This document shows positions 12,271-21,297 of a DNA stretch of 64,000 nt, one piece after another. Source of the stretch: Perognathus longimembris pacificus (lineage: Eukaryota > Chordata > Mammalia > Rodentia > Heteromyidae); NCBI RefSeq assembly GCF_023159225.1, contig NC_063173.1, positions 8,098,852-8,162,851 on the forward strand, written 5' to 3'. The notes under the pieces were generated by a model, which was given only the letters and a program-made list of their open reading frames with translations, did no database searches and was not told the DNA's origin. How positions within the stretch are numbered: the first letter of the stretch is position 1; each line of letters opens with the position of its first letter. Both the position numbers and the translations under genes were made by a program.

Positions 12271-12460
12271 AGCTGGGAATGTGGCTTAGTCGTAGAGTGC
12301 TTGCCTAGCATGCATAAAGCACTGGATTCAATTCCCCAGCACCACATAAACAGAAAAAGCCAGAAGTGGCGCTGTGGCTCATATGGTAGAGTGCTAGCCT
12401 TGAGCAAAAAGAAGCCAGGGACAGGGCTCAAGCCCTGAGTCCAAGCCCCAGGACTGGCCA
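12271..12460 (+). mobile_element. ID-Geo dimeric SINE with ATC-repeat tail
   Basis: Head AGCTGGGAATGTGGCTTAGT with B box GATTCAATTCC; Geo half ends CCAGGACTGGCC. The tail is an (ATC)n run at 12463-12481. Older subfamily. Confidence 0.9.
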
Positions 12461-12660
12461 ATCATCATCATCATCATCATCTTATTGACAATAAAATTAA
12501 ATTTAAAAAGAAAAAAATAATATCTTTTTGTCTTATCTTTTTCTCAGTATAAGATTGAGTATGATATTGGCTGCCGTGAAGCTCAGAACTAAAGATAAAC
12601 CCTTATGATTCATACCCTTAAAGTTTAGATTTTTGGTCCTAATCATTTTTGGTTTGAGGA

Positions 12661-12888
12661 TTTTTGTGTGCAATATTAGTGCTTGAACTAAGGGCTTCAC
12701 ACACTTGATCAGAATTCTTGCTTATAGCTGGCTATGTACTACTTGAGCCAGGCCTTCTCCAGTCCTGCATTTTTCTGCTGGTCCTAGGGCTTGAATTCAG
12801 GGCCTGGGAGCTACCCCTGAGCTTTTGTGCTCAAAGCTAAAACTATACCACTTGAGCCACAGCTCCACTCCATATTTTTACTTTTTAC
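12661..12888 (-). mobile_element. two tandem Geo SINE halves
   Basis: On the minus strand, two consecutive Geo-like units are seen. One contains GTGGCTCAAGTGGTATAGTT and ends near CTAGGACCAGC (about 12776-12888). The next contains GGCTCAAGTAGTACATAGCC and ends near TTAGTTCAAGCAC (about 12661-12770). No clear ID or B1 head is attached. Both are diverged, so this is an old arrangement. Confidence 0.6.
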
Positions 12889-14187
12889 AGGTTGAACTAG
12901 TGAGTAGATGGAGGAAAGCACAACAGTCTCATTTCAACGATATTCTGTAAAAACCTGAAATGTTTCTTCCAGCTAGCTAGATGTGTCAATGCACAGGCAA
13001 GTACTTTGCTTTTGCCACTGGCATAGAGCCCGTAATAGTACAAGGGGCACAAGAAATTAAAACTCTGCCCTTTGCTCTACTAAAGGTTTGGTCCAGAAGT
13101 TTGTAAGCGGTGTTCCTGCCTATTCTGCAAACGCAGCTTTGTCGTGGACATGCTCTTCAAAGGGGAAGGCTGCTTCTTATGCCTTATCACATGATAGGAC
13201 TTTCTTATGGCAGACCTGTGCAAACCTTCCATGCGATAGGCTGTACCGTGCTCCTCTCCCCCAAATACAGGATGGGAAACAAACACTACACCAGTAATGA
13301 CGACCTAGTTTTAAAACCGTAAATGTGGTCTCTAGTCCTAGATGTGTGGTGTATACTTTTGTGTGTTGATGTGTAGGGGTCAGTGACTCCATGGTCTTGG
13401 GAGTCTGTCTTGCTGTTTGTGGAGGGGCAAATGTTACTAAGTCAATAACGGCTTTTTGTTTCCAGCGAGTCAAGTGGGAGCGGCCCAAAGAGAACAGTGA
13501 AAGAACGAAGGCGCAAGCTTTCCTAGTGAGGAGCCAACAGGGTTTGTACCCATTGTTTACCAGATGTAAAATCTGTGCATGGCTCTTTTTGTTATTGCTT
13601 AGTAATTGTCAGAGAAGAATAGATGAGGAAAAGTCTCAGCTTTCTGGAACAGTTGTTTCAAAGGAACGTAGCTGCGAGTGAACGCTGACTAGCCTAGCCT
13701 ATTGAAAACACCCTGTCCTTCATAATCTTCCCCCTGTCCTGCAGTCCTCCCTGTAGAGGAACCGTGTTGTTGTATTCATTTTTTAGATCTATTTATTCAT
13801 TTAGTATCACTTTGGTTATTTCCCCCACTTGACAGGTAAGACAATGGTGGCAGAGAGTTCTTGGCCACATTGTTGTATTCTAATAACTCACTGTGATTTA
13901 TAATAAACCAACGGTGTCATTCTCTTGTGCACTTTGTCAAACCTTTTTGGGGACTTTAATAAACTCAGTAAATTTGCTGGCTGCCCCAGGGATCTGCTAG
14001 GAATTTATATATTGCATAGTATTTTCCATTTCAGTTTGACATGTAGAATCATTTTTAATTTATGGCAATTGACAGTCCTAACAGCTCAGCTAATTCGAAA
14101 TGAACAATCTTGCTATATAAAAGGAACAATGGTGTTTGTGTTCAGTAAATGTTTAAAAACACAAACAAACAAAAGTCAGGCCACACA

Positions 14188-14280
14188 AAGCTAGGTATGG
14201 TGGTGCGTGCCTGTAATTCCAGCAATATGATCAGAAGAAGAAAACCAAAGAGAGAATTGTGGTCCTAAGCAACTGTAGGC
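14188..14280 (+). mobile_element. B1-like SINE relic
   Basis: GCTAGGTATGGTGGTGCGTG followed by CCTGTAATTCCAGCAA matches the 5' part of B1 (7SL-derived); the 3' part decays. Confidence 0.65.
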
Positions 14281-14719
14281 AAAAATTCTGCTACCTCTCA
14301 CAGATAGCTTTCATGACTCATGGGGCCCAGCACTCAAACGCTTATTAAAACAAAATCAACACAAAGACATAAATGCACAATTATAGAGGCAGCCAGGTTA
14401 AAAAACAAACAAACAGGTGCTGTTTCAAAACAAGGAAAAGTTTGGAAATATTTTTCTATTACTTATAACAAATGGAAATATTACCAAAGAAATTCTCTTT
14501 TCATCCTTTGAATAAATATTTTAGAAAGCACTATGCAGTTATTTGCTAATGTTTGATCAAGCATCAATAATTTCCTTTAACATGAGTTCTCTTATTTCTG
14601 GAAGAAATATGTGCTATTCTTTAATTTTTCAAAGAAGATTGAGCAAAAGTAAAACAAAATTCACCCAATCGCCTAATACTGACTAATAAAATTGTCCTGA
14701 ATATATCTATATAAATAAA

Positions 14720-14770
14720 ATGTGTGTGTGTGCGCGCACACACACACGCACACACACACGTGCATGCACA
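14720..14770. repeat. alternating TG/CG/CA repeat with hairpin symmetry
   Basis: A (TG)n run passes through CGCGCG into (CA)n, so 14722-14747 is a near-perfect inverted repeat with 13-bp arms and the whole tract alternates purine and pyrimidine. It is flanked on the plus strand by an ID-like relic (about 14775-14855). Confidence 0.9.
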
Positions 14771-14982
14771 TTATGGTGTGGGATATACCTCCATGTATGA
14801 ACACTTGCCTAGCATGTGCAAGGCCCTAGGTTTGGTCCTGCATCTACACCATAGGGTTGTAGACTTATTGAACATGAGACAGAATACACAGCATTATTTT
14901 TCCCATTGCTTTTGCCTTTCTTTTAATCATAAGAATAATGCAGTCATAATGTAATCATGTAAGAATGAGAAAGTAGTTTGAA

Positions 14983-15050
14983 GGGCTGGACATCTGGTCA
15001 AGTGGCAGCACTTGTCTAGCAAGTATAAGACCCTGAATTCAGTCCCTAGT

Positions 15051-15082
<32 letters not shown>
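14983..15082 (+). mobile_element. ID-like head relic with CAGA tail
   Basis: GGGCTGGACATCTGGTCAAG through CCCTGAATTCAGTCCCTAGT resembles an ID monomer with degraded A and B boxes, followed by a (CAGA)n run at about 15050-15082. Confidence 0.6.
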
Positions 15083-15083
<1 letters not shown>

Positions 15084-15712
15084 GACAGAAAGAGATAGAG
15101 AGGGAAGCAGGAAAAGCAGTACCTTCATTTTCTCTCAACTCACACCACCTGAGGGAGAAAGGGCCTTCAGAACTGTTAAAAGTCAAAGAACAAATGGTTG
15201 GAGACACAAATGGCTGGAGTGCCTGGGCAGGCTGAAATCTGGGGTTTATCACAGTAAACACTCAAAGTCTAGTTTCCATTATCTGAGGCAAGAAAGTGAA
15301 GCTTCTCTTGAGGTTACAAGAGAAATCAAAATAGTAATTTATACATGTACACTACTCGTGAACTTGCTTTAGGTGAGTAATAATATATAGTCTACTCTTT
15401 ACAAAGCTCTTCCCGTTTCTTTCACTCTTACTATATTTAGACTCCTTCATGTAACTCACAGCATAGTAATAATTGATAGGGTTACTTGTGTAGAGTTAAG
15501 CAGAGCTCATATTAAACCAAGACAGAAACTGCTGTCCTGGTTCTTTTTGTAATACTGGGGACAAAGTAAAGCCTCAGGACCTCCAATGGCATCTGTCTGA
15601 ATCTTAGCTAGAATGCTTAGGAGGGAAATTGTTCATCTGTGGGGATGACTGGCCTTGCTATTCCAAGCTTCCTAGATCTGTCCTTATAATTTGGTAGCAA
15701 TAACTCTCTTAC

Positions 15713-16516
15713 CAGCAGGGTTTGGGGGCAATTCTGATTGAAGCCTTGTGAATTCTGGGGATTCATCTTGGTGTTCACTGCTGGTGGGTAAATCCTCAAT
15801 GGATGGCGCTCTTGTTTTCCAAACTTCTGAGTAAGAGTGGAATCCATGATTTGGATCAGAACCAGATGTCACTGGTGGTTGTGTTTCATTTTTTGTCACA
15901 CTTGAACTTGATCTCGACTCATGAAAAGGCAAAACTTTTCTGTGAGATGGCGTCAGGTCCTCCAGAAATTCATCTATGTCCTCTCTCCCTTCTGTTCCAT
16001 TCTTCATCTTGTCAGATTCTAAAACACTAAATTCTCCCACTTCCCTGCCATGGATGAGTCCAGAACTCTGGGGCAGTTCATCTGTAACTGCGGAGAATCT
16101 CACATGCTTTAAGGGCTCCAGTGAGCAAGAGGAAGAATCATCTTCTAAAGATAGGTCCTGCTCAGCAATTCTCTCATGGATGGTTGGGGCAGGTGACACA
16201 ATTTTGCTCCGAGGTTCAAAGGTGTGATGTAGGTGAAGAGTTTCTGAGTCTGTGCTGCTGGAACTAGAATTGCGTTTGAGAATCCCTCTTGGAGCTGCTC
16301 TGGCATTCAGGGAGTCTGCCCTGTGTCTGGGAAAAGGCTGGTTATCATCTTGCTTAGAATCATTTGATTTGTAGATCAGTTTTCTGGCTTTAGGGACTGG
16401 AGCTTGGACTTGAACCTCACTCACGGGCCCTTCTGGCATGGGCTGCTTTGGCTTCTCTAACATTTGGCTTGAAATACCTTGGGGAGATGGCTTTCCTTTT
16501 GACTTGAACAATTCAC
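15713..16516 (-). CDS. SYTL2: SYTL2 coding exon 6 (large linker exon)
   Basis: An 804-bp exon encoding residues 197-464, a serine-rich low-complexity linker. Family landmarks include [45 protein letters not shown] and [13 protein letters not shown]. Near residue 332, KHVRF fits the RVxF pattern for binding protein phosphatase 1; that role is inference. The acceptor is TTTAACTTTCAG and the donor GCTG/GTAAGA. One overhanging base enters and one leaves, so it is phase-symmetric (1-1) with exons 7 and 8 and could be skipped without a frameshift. The far 5' end reads ELFKSKGK, so the frame continues from exon 5 rather than from a new start codon. Confidence 0.95.
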
Positions 16517-16959
16517 CTGAAAGTTAAAACATATGAAGACATACTATATTCATTAGAAAGCAACTCTACAATTTAAAACCCTTTTAAATTTAGCCCATAT
16601 TTAGTTAAAAAATACTATAATATTAAAGATAGTAAAGTAGGTAGCATAAATGCAGACCTCATAAGAAAAACCTTTCAAAACCGATAAGCTGGGGTTGGAG
16701 GCATAGCTTAGGTGATAGTGTCAGCCAGTGAGCAAGAGCATCAGATCAAGAGTTTCAATTCTGAAAAAATCATAAGCAGAGGCATAGAGGTTTTTGTTTT
16801 TTTTTAGGATAATGAAATGACTCTTTAGACTCCTACAGTGGTAAATACATATCGCACCCTTTCCCCAAACCTATGCAGTATATAACACCAGTAGTAGTGA
16901 TCTTTTCTAGAGACTAGAGACTGTGGTGATAGAAATGTCAGAAGGAGCTCCTCAGTTAC

Positions 16960-17215
16960 AGCAACCATATCCGATGGAGATGTTATAATGGGAGCGGCTA
17001 GACCTGTGTGGCGATATGAATGCACATGGAAGTGGTACTCAGGAGACACCATGTTGAAAATGAACTATACAGCTTGTCGGAAGGGATGGGAGGGGAAAAC
17101 CAGGAGAGAGCAAAGGAAAGGGTAACCTTGCCCAAAAAGAAATTTACCCATTACCTGATATATAACTGTAAACTCTCTGTACATTACCTTTACAATAACA
17201 ATAAAAAATTTAAAC
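16960..17215 (+). mobile_element. L1-like 3' end, second tail type
   Basis: AATGAACTATACAGCTTGTC, GGGATGGGAGGGGAAAACCA, then CTCTGTACATTACCTTTACA and an A-rich tail. It resembles the fragment at 45340-45438 and shares the CTCTGTACAT..TT.ACAATA signature with the other L1 tails, but its upstream part differs. The 5' border is uncertain and may reach 16803. Confidence 0.65.
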
Positions 17216-17389
17216 ACTAAAAAAGAGTGAGTATGGGTAATGTGTAGACTTTTTGCTCAATAGTGTTGTGAGCCTACTGCTCTAAAAAAATAAAGTCTAC
17301 TAAAAAAACTCATTTAATTGCACTGCAGATAGATTGCCCATTTAAGATAATTGGTTTGAAATTCACTGGTGGTATTCGTTAGGAAAGGG

Positions 17390-17575
17390 TCCTCATGGTG
17401 TAACTCCTGTGAACAACTAATGAATATCAGAAGACAGAAACATGTTGGGCAGGGGACAACGGTATGGGGAACACAAATGAAGGGAGGAAAGGTGAGCAAA
17501 TGCAATCATCATATTTAATGTTCAGTGTGGAGGGAAAGAGAAGTGTAACCTCTTTGTACAATAAGTAAATTTAAA
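17390..17575 (+). mobile_element. L1-like 3' end, diverged
   Basis: Purine-rich run with ATGTTGGGCAGGGGACAACG, then AAGTGTAACCTCTTTGTACA and an A-rich tail. It has the same tail signature as its neighbours with lower similarity. Confidence 0.5.
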
Positions 17576-17596
17576 AAGAAAGAGAAGATTGTGCTT

Positions 17597-17785
17597 GGCT
17601 GGGCACTGGTGGTTCATCACTCAATCCTAGCTACTTAGGCTCCTGACAACTGAGGATCATAGTTCAAAGCCAGCCCAAGCAGAAAAGTTTGTGAGACTCT
17701 ATCTCCAATTAACAGCAAAAAGTCAACTGGAGGTAGGGTTCAAGTGGTAGAACAAAAGCCATGAGTTTAAGTTCAAAGCCGGGTA
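17597..17785 (+). mobile_element. B1-Geo composite SINE
   Basis: 7SL/B1-type head GGCTGGGCACTGGTGGTTCA, then CTATCTCCAATTAACAGC, then a Geo half with GGTTCAAGTGGTAGAAC. Diverged copy with a shortened Geo end. Confidence 0.8.
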
Positions 17786-17839
17786 TGAGCATACACTGTT
17801 TTAATTTACTTTGTAGCATTTTATACTCAATACAAAAAG

Positions 17840-18545
17840 GTTTTGTAAAAAGACATGTGGATCAGGAAAATGTGGTCCATATACACAATGGAATTCTAGG
17901 CCTCTATCAGAAAGAATGACATTGCCCATTCATAAGGAAATGGAAGGACTTGGAAAAAATTATGCTAAGTGAAGTGAGCCAGACCCAAAGAAACATGGAC
18001 TCTATGGTTTCCCTCATTAGTAATAATTAGTACATGTTTATGTTAGTCATAGCAGAGGATCACAGTAGCCCAATAGCTATGCCCTTATGAACACATAAGA
18101 TGATGCTAAGCAAAATGAACTCCACATTATGGAAACAACTGTTAGATCACTGTTGTAATTATTTTCAACATGCCATGTGAAACCGTACCCTTTTTTTTAA
18201 AAATTTTTTCTCTCGTATTTCCTTCCTGTGGTTATACCCCTGCTATCACTGTATCTCATCTGAGTACCCTGCATACTGTTTATATGTGCATTAGACCTAG
18301 GGAAGGGAAAGGGAATACCAAAATTGAGAGACAAAGGATAAAAAGACAAAGCATTCCAAAAGCAATACTTAACAAAACCATTTGGTGTAAACCAACTGTA
18401 CAATTTATGAAGGGGAGAGGGAAGGGGGGAGTGGGGAGGCAGGGGGAAAATGAGGGAGAAGGTAACAAGTTGAATAAGAAGTGTCCTCACTGCCTTACAT
18501 ATGAAACTGTACTTCGCATTGACAATAAAGAAACTTTTAAAGAAA
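17840..18545 (+). mobile_element. L1 retrotransposon 3' UTR, 5'-truncated
   Basis: It contains the L1-like CCATATACACAATGGAATTC and GAATGACATTGCCCATTC, then GTGAAGTGAGCCAGACCC, a G-rich tract near 18410-18450 and a GACAATAAAG polyadenylated end. It is collinear with the L1 part of the U6 chimera on the minus strand at 49057-49670, which confirms the family and orientation. No full ORF2 remains. Confidence 0.82.
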
Positions 18546-18577
18546 GAAAAAAGAGTTAAAGAGAAAGTTTCTTAATT

Positions 18578-19016
18578 AGGCACCAATGGCTCACGCCTGT
18601 AATCCTAGCTACTCCAGAGGCTGAGATTGAGGCTTGCAGTTCAAAGCCAGACCTGGCAGGAAAGTCTGTGAGACTCTTATCTCCAATTAACCACCAGAAA
18701 ACTGGAAGTGGTGCTGTGGCTCAAGTGGTAGAACACTAGCCTTTTTTTTTTTTTTTTCTGCCAGTTCTGGGGCCTGAACTCAGGGTCTGAGCACTGTCCC
18801 TGGCTTCTTTTTGCTCAAGGCTAGCACTCTACCTCTTGAGCCACAGCACCACTTCTGGCTTTTTCTATATACGTGGTGCTGAGGAATTGAACCCAGGGCT
18901 TCATGTATACGAGATGAGCACCTTACCCCTAGGCCATATTCCCAGCCCCAGAACACTAGCCTTGAGCTAAAGAGCTCAGAATCAGCGCTCAGGCCCAGAG
19001 TTCAAGCCCTAAGACC

Positions 19017-19020
<4 letters not shown>
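18578..19020 (+). mobile_element. B1-Geo composite SINE, interrupted
   Basis: Head TTAGGCACCAATGGCTCACG with CCTGTAATCCTAGCTACTCC, Geo half GTGGTGCTGTGGCTCAAGTGG, broken at 18743 by a younger minus-strand ID-Geo and resuming at 18950 with AGAACACTAGCCTTGAGC. It ends in a CA microsatellite. Confidence 0.88.
18744..18949 (-). mobile_element. ID-Geo SINE nested in B1-Geo
   Basis: Minus-strand dimer with poly-T (its A tail) at the left. The 14-bp duplication AGAACACTAGCCTT at 18730-18743 and 18950-18963 is host B1-Geo sequence, proving insertion into the older SINE. Confidence 0.93.

Positions 19021-19068
<48 letters not shown>
19018..19068. repeat. CA microsatellite
   Basis: About 25 CA units grown from the 3' end of the B1-Geo element. 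Confidence 0.95.
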
Positions 19069-19072
<4 letters not shown>

Positions 19073-19753
19073 ATGTACTATACAGTGTCCTTAGTGGAAA
19101 ATATATTCATGTTAATTGAATATATGTTAACAGAATAATTGAAACCCTTCACCATATTGCTCATTTTCTACCCCTTGGCTGACTTCTCACAGTTCTTTTA
19201 AAGAGACTAAATTACCTACTATTTCCTTTTAATGGTTTGTAAGAACTATAAAATTCCCTTAGAGGCAAATTCAAATCACTTAAGCCACAAAATTGTTCCA
19301 GTGCTCCCGGGCAAATGGGCTGCTAATTACAGATTCAAAGACCTTAACTTTGTCAAGTAGTCTTTCCTTCTTAGGCAACCTTCTCCAACTCCGTTAATTT
19401 TAAACAGACAACTGTGGCAGGCAGTATACGGTATGCGTCCAACAAGTACTATTAAGTGAAAGACTTTGGTTAAACAGCGTTTGCTTAAAAAATTTCCTGA
19501 TTCACTGCTGAAGGACCTCCAGGCATGAAAGTCACAAAACAAGTGGCAGCTCCACGATCTCCAAGATTTGGAACACAACGAAGATTCAGTTTCAAACATT
19601 TCTCTTCTCCCAATGGGCATAGAAGGATTAAAAAAAAAAATCAGGACTGTGCACTTTCTCTGCAAAGTTATTTTAGTGAAAAGAACTCCAACAATTTCCC
19701 TCATCCACAGATAACAACCATAAAAATATGTAGTCCATAAAAATAATATTTAC

Positions 19754-19868
19754 CCTCTTTTGAAATCTGAAATAAACCAGCTCTTCCATTTTTTGACTGC
19801 TCATTTTTGGTTTGTTGCGATAAGTGATCTTCTGGCAACTTGGAGCTATTAAATGGATTCTTCCTTTG
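19754..19868 (-). CDS. SYTL2: SYTL2 coding exon 5 (linker)
   Basis: Encodes residues 159-196, starting [20 protein letters not shown] and ending FQISKEG, a clear match to the Slp2-a linker segment [12 protein letters not shown]. The acceptor is TTTTTCCCCAG. The donor is GAGG/GTAAAT, leaving one base that joins exon 6 to form Gly197. The length, 115 bp, keeps the frame. The segment is polar and lysine-rich, as expected for a disordered tether. It sits about 1.3 kb downstream (in transcript order) of exon 4. Confidence 0.95.
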
Positions 19869-21212
19869 CTGGGGAAAAATATTGTTTATTAAACAGTTTA
19901 AATGTCATAACAGCAAGTCAGCATTAGCAAATGCTTATCATTTCCCATATTTGCTAGATGTACCCAGTCAATTCTATTATCTGGCATGTTTGAAAAACAA
20001 AACCTGAGTAATCTGGTTAGCACAGAATCACCACACATGCCATATCCAAACAAATGCAGATAAAATTGTGTAAAATGCACCCCGTGCAGACTCTTCTGAA
20101 GTTCAGAAACAGGAATTCAAGTGGCAATTTCACAGTTTACAAGTGAAGAAAGAATGTGGCCCTGGACATGTCAGGTTAAGATCAAGGCCAGCCTGGTTCT
20201 CTATAATCAGGTCAGAGTCCCACCAGGGCAATTTCTACCAGACCAGGCTATGCCAGAGCGCAACTGTATGCAAGTTAATTGTGACTGACTTTGATTAAGG
20301 ATTTAGGAGACTTTTCAGCTATCTTGCAGTACTCCGTAGACATTATTACGTCACTTCTAATAATAGAAAGGGACCAACAGAGTATTGGATTTTGCTTTGT
20401 TTGTGGTGCTGCAGTTCGCACCCAGGGCCTTGTAACGACATTCAAGTGCACTGCTACTTGAGCCCCTCATCCCTGTTTTGTTTTTTGTTTTTGAGCCGGC
20501 TTCTTACCTGTCGCCCAGGCTCACCTTCAAATCCTCCTGTCTTTGCCTCCCCAGTGTTGAGATTAACCAGGTGTGAACAACCGTCAGTTCAAGGTGTGGT
20601 TTTTTTTTTTTTTTTTTTAATTATCCGTAAGTAGCTATACAAAGGAGTTGTCATTTAACAAAGCAGTTGAGAAATACAATGCTTCTTGATCAATGTTACC
20701 CCTTTCAACATTTTTCTGTGTTTTTGGTTGTAGTTTTTTGAGCCAGGGTCTGGCTATGTAGCCCAAGCAGGCTGACCTCAAACTCAGCCACTTCCTGCTT
20801 TAGAGATTCTTTTATATTAGTCTAAGAGTAAATTTCACTTCAAAATGCCTAGAATCTCATAAATTGATTTCCTCACAGAAACAGACTTTCTAACAGAAAT
20901 CCAGGAAGCTATGAATAAAAATAAGGACTGAGGTAGAAGAAGCCACATTCCATATGCTTAAATGTAACCCCACAAAACAGCTTCTGAGTTTTTATTCTCT
21001 AGGGCAAGAAATCTCAGTCTTCAGCAAGGAAGACTGATTGATCAATTTTAGCCACCAAAAGAATAATTTCTTACAGGAACTAGTAAGAATTATCGACAGC
21101 TGGCACCGCAAAAAGTAACGCCATGTTTTCTTCATTTCCTGGTGCTTGAATAAAAGGAAAACCCCAATGACATTCCCATCAAGATGAGTTTTGCAGTCTG
21201 GGCTCTAGGTAC
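19869..21212 (-). other. SYTL2: SYTL2 intron 4
   Basis: 1.3 kb. Minus-strand ID/B1 relics lie at about 20397-20580 (GTGTTGAGATTAACCAGG) and 20715-20800 (GGCTATGTAGCCCAAGCAGG). There is a poly-T run near 20599-20618. The remainder shows nothing I can name. Confidence 0.6.
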
Positions 21213-21297
21213 CTTGGCTGGGGAAGTGGTGGGATCGCTTGTGTTCTCCGGGGACGCCTCAGTGGTGGTGGTGGTGGCTGGACTCATCGCACTGGAG
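21213..21297 (-). CDS. SYTL2: SYTL2 coding exon 4 (Ser/Thr/Pro-rich linker)
   Basis: A short 85-bp exon giving residues 130-158, read as SSAMSPATTTTTEASPENTS followed by DPTTSPAK. The acceptor is CTTTTGCAG and the donor CCAAG/GTACCT. It takes two bases from exon 3 and ends on a codon boundary, matching exon 5. Similarity to the remembered SYTL2 equivalent is limited to the SS start, the PENT core and the SP-(E/A)K end, so this is a fast-evolving piece of linker. A short ACC repeat encodes the threonine run. The call rests mainly on phase, splice sites, position between exons 3 and 5, and this partial similarity. It may be an alternatively used exon. Confidence 0.85.

Larger units (their letters stand above)
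10818..15712 (-). other. SYTL2: SYTL2 intron 6
   Basis: 4.9 kb. It holds a 46-bp tandem duplication (11216-11313), a minus-strand ID-Geo (11721-11912), a plus-strand ID-Geo (12271-12460), tandem Geo halves (12661-12888), old B1/ID relics near 14190-15050 and two microsatellites. The stretch 12900-14180 shows no element I can name. A plus-strand open frame at 13391-13681 preceded by a possible acceptor was considered and rejected. Confidence 0.7.
16517..19753 (-). other. SYTL2: SYTL2 intron 5
   Basis: 3.2 kb, mostly transposon-derived: three L1 3' ends, two B1-Geo elements, one nested ID-Geo and a CA microsatellite. The part 19085-19753 shows no element I can name. Confidence 0.75.

Noticed and set aside
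13391..13681. Possible plus-strand exon after TTTTTGTTTCCAG at about 13465
   Set aside because: No partner exon, no family match and no conserved motif; a single acceptor-like string is not enough.
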